A DNA stretch of 25,954 nucleotides. It comes from Trichoplax adhaerens. Its lineage: Eukaryota; Placozoa; Uniplacotomia; Trichoplacea; Trichoplacidae. The stretch is from NCBI RefSeq assembly GCF_000150275.1, contig NW_002060951.1:865186-891139 (forward strand), read 5' to 3'. The notes beneath the pieces were generated by a model. It made no database searches, had not been told where the DNA came from, and was given only the letters and a program-made list of their open reading frames with translations. Numbering within the stretch: position 1 is the first letter of the stretch; every line of letters begins with the position of its first letter. The position numbers and the translations under genes were made by a program. Shown here piece after piece: positions 20,128 through 25,954 of this stretch.

Positions 20128-23100
20128 CTGTTGTAATATATTTCGTTATATATAAAGTTAATCATAGAAATAGAGTATGACCTCTGCAGTTATGAAAATG
20201 ATAATCTATGGATTATTTCAGTTTTAGACCTTGTTGTTGTGTCATTCTGAGAGCTTGATTAAAGATGGTGAGATTTACCGAACTCTTAAATTTTTAAATA
20301 GATAAAAGCCTTCGCTCAACGATATTAGGTATGGCTAATCTGTTACCGAGCTGAAAAACTTTTATTTGTTTTCCATCTTTAATGAAAAATATTACGTGAA
20401 CGTACAAGATTCCTTAACTATTTTTTAGTTACAATCCTACAAGATCTACCTTACAATCTGGACAAACACAATCAGAACAATTTTCTCTATCGATATAAAC
20501 GTTATGATCTTGTGGTACTCGACAGACTGACCCCAACTGACCAGCAATCTGGGTAGCTGCAGCCGTAGAATTTTGCAAAATGAAATTCAGTCTTCCTATA
20601 GTGCCATCATTTTTAGCTGGTTTAATCGATAAGAGAGCTATACAAGGCCAGAAAGAAAATTAGTAAAAATTAAGCTCTTGTTAAGTACCTATTTCTTAGA
20701 ATGAATTAGAAATCGACTTTGACACATTAGCGAATAGCGTTAGTAAATTATTTAGTCTTAGGGCTTTACTAAGATCAAACTGAATATTTTATACATTATC
20801 TGCCGTGTTATTACAGAAAATTTAAATTGAGAACTTTGTGGCTAATTGCCGTCACTGTAAGGTATAACTGTACATCCCACATACTTCAAAACTAAAAATT
20901 CTATTTCTATACTTTACTAGATATGCAAGAATTATGTCTATTAATCCTGGTGTACGGTAAGCCATGAACGTCAAAAAATGGAGCAAAGGCATCATGTCAG
21001 TGATTTATCTCTAAGATATTGCATAAAATTAAGATTTGATTATGATCTGCATAGCTAAAAGTTGTCACAACATCATAAAGGAAAGTTTTGCAAAAATTAT
21101 TACATGATTATCCAAAAAGGTGCATAGACTGGATCAAGTGACTAAGTCATCCATTACCTGCCATGATATTGTATAGTTCAATGTTTTTAAACGGTTTAAT
21201 TGTGAGTGATTTTTTAAATCCAGGGCCAGCAGCGAAAAAGATAGTTCTCATATCAGGGTCTAAATTGTCCCAGCCATGATTAGCGCCATTGCAGGATGTA
21301 TCTGCTGGGTTATATCTAGAATTGTTCAATCAGAAAGCAGATTTAGAATTATCGGATAGGCTATTTTCAAATTTAGTAACACGGTAATGTCGAAAAGTAT
21401 TTCTGTACTACATTTAGATTGTACTGTAACTATAATCTACTCATAATATAGACATTTTATATTGCTCTTAAATATGGATACCTTTATAGTCTGTTTGTAC
21501 CATATTCAAATATGGCTCGCTGTGTTTAGTTATTTATAGTATTTACAGTCTTCACTATTTTCTACTACCATTTGCTATTACATAGTCTGTTACGATGCAT
21601 GTTGTATTCCATTTTGCAATCTTGTTCTCTACTCGTGTTTTATCTCAGAAGCTATAAGAAGCGCCGATTTCTACCTTAGAAATCATCAGTTGCACTAGTC
21701 GCAGTAGTAGTACTTCCTAACGTCACTTCATGGCAGCCTACACGTTGATCTACCGTAACTAGCGCATTTTAGCTCCACTACTATCTAAACATAGTATCCA
21801 CTTTTATTAAAATTCATTGCTTAATTTATGTAAATGACTAATAAGTCCGTGGCCGCTGACTCTTCGAACCCTCCATCACAATTTATATTTTACATCCCTC
21901 TAACAATAAATTACTTAAAAATAAGCCCAGATATTCCTAGATTTAGTCTCCCTACTGATATTAATAGGGCGAAATAGAAAATAAAGTATAGCTAAATTAA
22001 AATCCTTTTCCGTATTTAGTACTATCGATTCTTTTTCCAAAATATTAGCAAAGGATCCGTCTATTAAAACAATAGGATTTGGTTAAAGTAAGGTAAGGAG
22101 AGCTTAATCAATTATTTACTAAAGATATTTCACGGATTTAGCTTAATTTTCTACGCTGCATTATGCGCAAATATTTGAGAGATAAATCACCAAATCAATC
22201 AACTGATGATGCCGGTTAATTTAAATTTCAATACAATTAGTAAATATCAACGATCAGATGGAGCGATTCCCTTTCTTAGAATAAATAGGGTACGGTAATC
22301 CTGAGTAAAGGTACTTCGTTGATTTAGCTTAACTTTCTACACACTTTAATCATGATGCTATAGGTATAATCATCCACCTAAATCTATTACAACAGGTAAC
22401 AGTTACTTCATATTTCCATAATAAAATACTAGCGTTACCAATAGCGAAACAGGTGCAAGATGATATTGTAACGGTAATATTAAATTGTCTCTAGTTGTGT
22501 GGAACATGGTGTCAGTTCCGCATATGTTAGCGCTATATATATGTTATTGATTATCTATTGGTGGGAATCGAAAGATGTAGCGGTGTTAATGGGCCTCTTG
22601 GCGAGAAGTGCAGGTGGAAGTCCTAGAAGATTGACTATTGGTCGAGGAGCTGAGAAACAAGGTTCGAGGCGATATAAACAAGACGCGGACCATGTTAAAG
22701 GGCTTCTATACTGTAGCCGTTACGATATACTATTTTGTATAGGGAAAATTGTGATAGAGTTTTGATGTAAATATTTACATCAAAGATAGATATATAAGGA
22801 GGCTAATATAATTGTAGAAGTAGATAGATTCATTCATAGGTTAGCTTGAAGAAGACATAGTAGTTATTCTTTTGATATTATATCCGTAGTTTTTAATGCC
22901 TGTATTTTAACATCGTAATAAACTTTTTATATGATATATAATTTCTTACTTAGATTAGCTAGCTGAAATAAGATTACTTACGTTGACCCTACCAGCCAGT
23001 TTTCATTTGGCATAATAATTACATCTGGAATACGGCTATACAAATGAAGAGTATACCATATACAAGCTCATTGTCTTTATATCCAGTTGGGCATATCAAA

Positions 23101-25704
23101 ATCTCAACTGCATCATGTGTTATACTCTCTTTACCTGTTGTTACAATAATGAAGTCGATAGGGTAATTCTTCTTTCTTATATACGCTCCAATGTTTGAAT
23201 TTGCACTAATTTCACAAAATAGGTTGATCTACTTTATTTTCATTTCTACTTTAGAATTGTTGGATATACCAAATATTTTTGCTTACTTTTAATTTCTGTA
23301 CAAGCTCCGTAGCGTTTCCTATCATTATGAGACAGTCAAATCTTCACTCAGAAAGTATAGGCTAATCGTGATAGTTATTTCATGGCTATCTATTCCATTG
23401 ACGCTATTTAATTCTTCATCAATTTTACCTCCATGAATTCGAATACCACCAAATGGTCCACGATTAATAATGTTATAATGACCGATGTCGATTAACTGAA
23501 AGAAACATCATACTATTGTAAGTAGACAGTGTGCAGCAATATTTGACTCAACAAAGCAGGATTCTATCATTGTTAACTTACTTGGTCGAGATAGACCACC
23601 CTTTTGCAGCATGTTTTTCTCATTCCTTGTCAAAGATAATAGGACAAATTCAAATATCTTTAATTTAGTCATTAGCATTTTTGCTTTATTGCTATCAAAA
23701 AGGAATTAGGGTCTGTACAATCGCGAATGAAAAATGTTAGCGAGCTAAGTAGCTTTGAATATATCAATTAATTTCCTATAATCAAGAAAGCATATTTCGT
23801 AGGATATTACAGGTATCTATAAATGTAACTAATATAACTCAAGTTACAGTATTAAGCATTCTACATTTGTACAGCATACAGTACACGGTATAAAGTTACT
23901 GAACCTCTGACAGGTCTATCAAATGGTAATACTATCTGTTAAATGAGCACATTATCGTAAACCGTCAGCAAAGCGACGAGAGTTTGTACTAGTATAACCG
24001 ATACTAACCATGATCTGATGTCACGATAATATTGACGCAATCCTCTAATCCTCTTTCCTTTAATCCTGAAAATATAGCTCCAAGAATATCATCTACTCTT
24101 TTAATTTCATAATCAACCTAAAAATCAATAGTAACTTCATCAGTATTCACGCGCAATATATCCGGCTGAGAATAGAATATTTGCTATCTACCTGATTAGA
24201 ATCTGGACCATAAAGATGCCCTACACGATCTGGCTGGTCAAAGTACATGGTAATGATCATAGGCCTACGAGCATAAATAATTACCATACGTTATTATTAA
24301 AGCCATAGACGAATCGTCATTAACTGCCATTTTAGTACGTAATTGGAGCAGTTTTATACAATCTGGAAATGATTGCAATTTCAATTGTTAAACTTTCCTT
24401 GCTATTCGCTATTTTGATGTTGTGGTACTTATTTTTGAACGTGAGATATCGCATACTCGTATATGCGTATAAGCAAACTTTGGATGATCGTAATTTTACT
24501 ATGTACCATAGATTCTGCATGTAGCATTTGTATAAATGTGAGCTAAACTACTGTTGATAACGATATTTAGCTATATAGTGTTAACAGTATAGAATAATTA
24601 GGCTAAATGTGCAGTTATTTGGAGAACAGTGATGTAAATTGGATGATTATGGGTATTATTTGCACTCTTAACTTTACAATGTAAAATGTCGATTTATAGC
24701 TTTAATGAAGCAGGTATAAGTTACCTTCGATCTGCTGGCATTTCGAGCCATTTAAATAACTGATTTACACGATCTATAAAAGAAACGCTCCTAAACAGAA
24801 ATTAAAATCATCACATACTCATTAACTTATGGGAAGTTCTAGAAATTAGACGATTGCGTTGCTCACAATCAATCGATCAGGATCAGATTATTTGCTACTG
24901 ACATGAATAGCCATTTATGTCCAAAGGCTGATAACAATGAGATGAATAATCTTACCTGTCATAGGGAAACCAGTAATCTGGTCGATAACCTATATTAGAA
25001 TATGCCGTGACGAATATTGTAATATTATATAATATTGGAAAAGAAATTTGTATTTCGCCTACTTTACAGGAGCAAATAATGTCAAGAAATTACTTTAGAG
25101 CTTATTACCTTGGATTTTCGCTTCTGAACCTGCCCAATAAAAACTGGCTGATTTTAGATTATTCTTTTTAGCCGTTACCCAAATCTAGAAAAACGATATT
25201 AGCATACTTAAAATTGCCTATCAGGCACTTTAATGCTCTCTACGTAGATACATCGATGATAAACTAATCATTCGAAACATATTTCAGCCTCAAAAATGAA
25301 GACAAAGCTATATGAACAAGGAGCTTTAAAATACAGAAGGATGAAAAATTACGATACATGTCTATATATTTTGCAGACATTCTTGTTATGACAATCAAGA
25401 TACTTTGCAAGTTAAAAGACTTACTGGTTCACCTCCCCACCATTTGGATTGATTGTTATTTCTACTACCGATATAAAATGTTTCGCCTAGTTCCGGATCG
25501 TAAAATGTATTAGCAACGATGCCATGATGTGCAGGATAGAGGCCCTATATCGCAAATAATCAATAATACCCCTAAGTAAGGTCAAGCAATAATTCTATTT
25601 ATATTTTACAGCATCAGAGCTTACTGTAACAATAGTATAATGATTTGGGAATGTTTTAGTTGGAAAGCAGGACTGCATATATTCCGCTCGGACACCTCGG
25701 CTGG
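18672..25704 (-). CDS. ENPP copy B: ectonucleotide pyrophosphatase/phosphodiesterase with nuclease domain, 21 exons, 5' end off the right edge
   Basis: Exons in coding order: 25704-25625, 25544-25425, 25184-25109, 24989-24956, 24790-24725, 24264-24192, 24117-24009, 23625-23582, 23495-23429, 23318-23287, 23205-23135, 23035-22982, 21315-21158, 20637-20450, 20284-20230, 20127-19976, 19882-19753, 19621-19559, 19393-19273, 19149-18963, 18818-18672. They join in phase and give 674 residues plus a TAG stop. The exon with the DGFR metal ligand, the stalk and the membrane anchor would lie beyond the right edge; none is visible in 25705-25954. Exon lengths and intron phases match copy A nearly throughout, so the two are tandem duplicates. 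Weakest points: the donor at 20229 is GTCTAA, and the acceptor for 20284-20230 is pyrimidine-poor. Confidence 0.9.
20230..20637 (-). CDS. ENPP copy B, linker exons with Cys cluster
   Basis: Exons 20637-20450 (188 nt, undivided) and 20284-20230 (55 nt). They encode SIKPAKNDGTIGRLNFIL closing the catalytic domain, then CSDCVCPDCK, then VNLTIFNQALRMTQQQ. The second exon is two codons shorter than its copy A counterpart if the AAG acceptor at 20285 is used; phase 0 is kept in both copies. Confidence 0.82.
21158..25704 (-). CDS. ENPP copy B, catalytic domain exons
   Basis: Thirteen exons encode the phosphodiesterase domain from just after the first metal ligand to its end. Active-site elements: CFPTKTFPNHY with the nucleophile Thr codon at 25654-25652; QPDRVGH with Asp and His ligands (exon 24264-24192); TSDHGMRKTCC with Asp and His ligands (exons 24117-24009 and 23625-23582); ANHGWDN with the last His ligand (exon 21315-21158). 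GLYPAHHGI, WWGGEP and DPDMRTIFFAAGPGFKK follow the family pattern. With the DGFR exon assumed upstream, the domain should be active. It differs from copy A mainly on loops, for example GYRPDYWFPYDRS against GYQPNYWYTYSGR. Confidence 0.92.
21316..22981 (-). other. Largest intron of ENPP copy B (1666 nt)
   Basis: The copy A intron at the same position and phase is only 70 nt (2952-3021). The inside is AT-rich except for 22555-22720, which is clearly richer in G and C and purine-rich on the plus strand and holds an open frame of 88 codons (22499-22765, plus). A perfect 24-bp palindrome follows at 22761-22784. Weak similarity between 22124-22165 and 22306-22345 (GATTTAGCTTAA(T/C)TTTCTAC in both) suggests an old local duplication. 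These contents fit a degraded insertion, but no transposase, terminal repeats or target-site duplication could be identified. Confidence 0.6.
22761..22784. repeat. Perfect 24-bp palindrome
   Basis: TTTGATGTAAAT is followed directly by its exact reverse complement, with no spacer. It lies inside the large copy B intron, at the end of the GC-richer segment. It could be a hairpin end of an inserted element or a dimeric binding site. Confidence 0.85.
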
Positions 25705-25954
25705 CTAAAATAAAGTGAAATGATTAAGAAAGATAAATTGCAACGAAGTACATTCTAACTGTACAGGTGTCAAAGTTATCTTTAATCCTATAGATAAAAA
25801 ATATAATGTTAGCAATATAGAATAAACTGCAATAACTGGTCAACTATGAATCGAAGCTGATTGCTTAAGACTATTAGACAAGTAATGAGGCTATGCTTGA
25901 TATTTTGGACTGCTAACCCGACAACAAGCAATCAGCTAAATTTATCATACTGTC
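25705..25954 (-). other. Intron of ENPP copy B at the right edge
   Basis: Upstream of the acceptor at 25705-25706 (TTATTTTAG on the coding strand). The preceding exon, expected to carry the DGFR metal-ligand motif and end in phase 1, is not in these 250 bases. Confidence 0.75.

Noticed and set aside
22600-22720. Possible tRNA because of GGTTCGAGGC at about 22661
   Set aside because: The flanking bases do not form a T-stem and no acceptor or anticodon arm could be found.
22499-22765. 88-codon plus-strand open frame as a gene
   Set aside because: No family resemblance and no repeat of its features elsewhere in the window; kept only as a composition anomaly.

Overview
This is a eukaryotic window. 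It is AT-rich, genes are split by short GT-AG introns, codons interrupted at exon ends resume correctly across introns, and nothing looks bacterial. The protein families are animal ones: an ENPP-type ectophosphodiesterase, and a long array of 42-residue TPRs of the kinesin-light-chain kind. Compact AT-rich introns with these families would fit an early-branching animal such as a placozoan, but that is inference; the species cannot be read from the window.

Three protein genes are visible, all on the minus strand. From high to low coordinate: (1) ENPP copy B, 25704 to 18672, 21 exons with a stop codon, its 5' exons lying beyond the right edge; (2) one large uninterrupted TPR gene, 16369 to 12419, with 30 tandem TPR units; (3) ENPP copy A, 9122 to 150, from its start codon through 26 exons, with only the last coding exon beyond the left edge. 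Almost all ENPP exons are too short to show as open reading frames. I assembled them by reading the minus strand, joining GT-AG sites in phase and comparing the two copies. The 26 exons of copy A add up to exactly 773 codons.

ENPP copy A reads as a type II membrane protein: short charged cytoplasmic tail, one transmembrane helix, a Thr/Pro/Ser-rich stalk, an alkaline-phosphatase-fold phosphodiesterase domain with all its metal ligands and nucleophile, a Cys-rich linker, and a C-terminal domain of the DNA/RNA non-specific endonuclease fold. No somatomedin-B domain is found. Copy B matches it exon for exon (19 of 21 exons compared have identical lengths or sum to the same length), with three differences: one extra intron in A, a 7-codon extension of an A exon, and a 2-codon difference in another.

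The main finding is in the nuclease domain. Vertebrate ENPP1-3 have a catalytically dead nuclease-like domain, but copy B keeps an RGH motif and the downstream Asn and Glu that make up the active site in EndoG/Serratia-type nucleases. Copy A keeps the His and Glu but has Lys in place of Arg and Asn. Copy B may therefore be a two-enzyme protein (phosphodiesterase plus nuclease), with copy A an inactivated sister. The rest of the window is introns and two gene-poor intergenic stretches holding a few repeats and palindromes.
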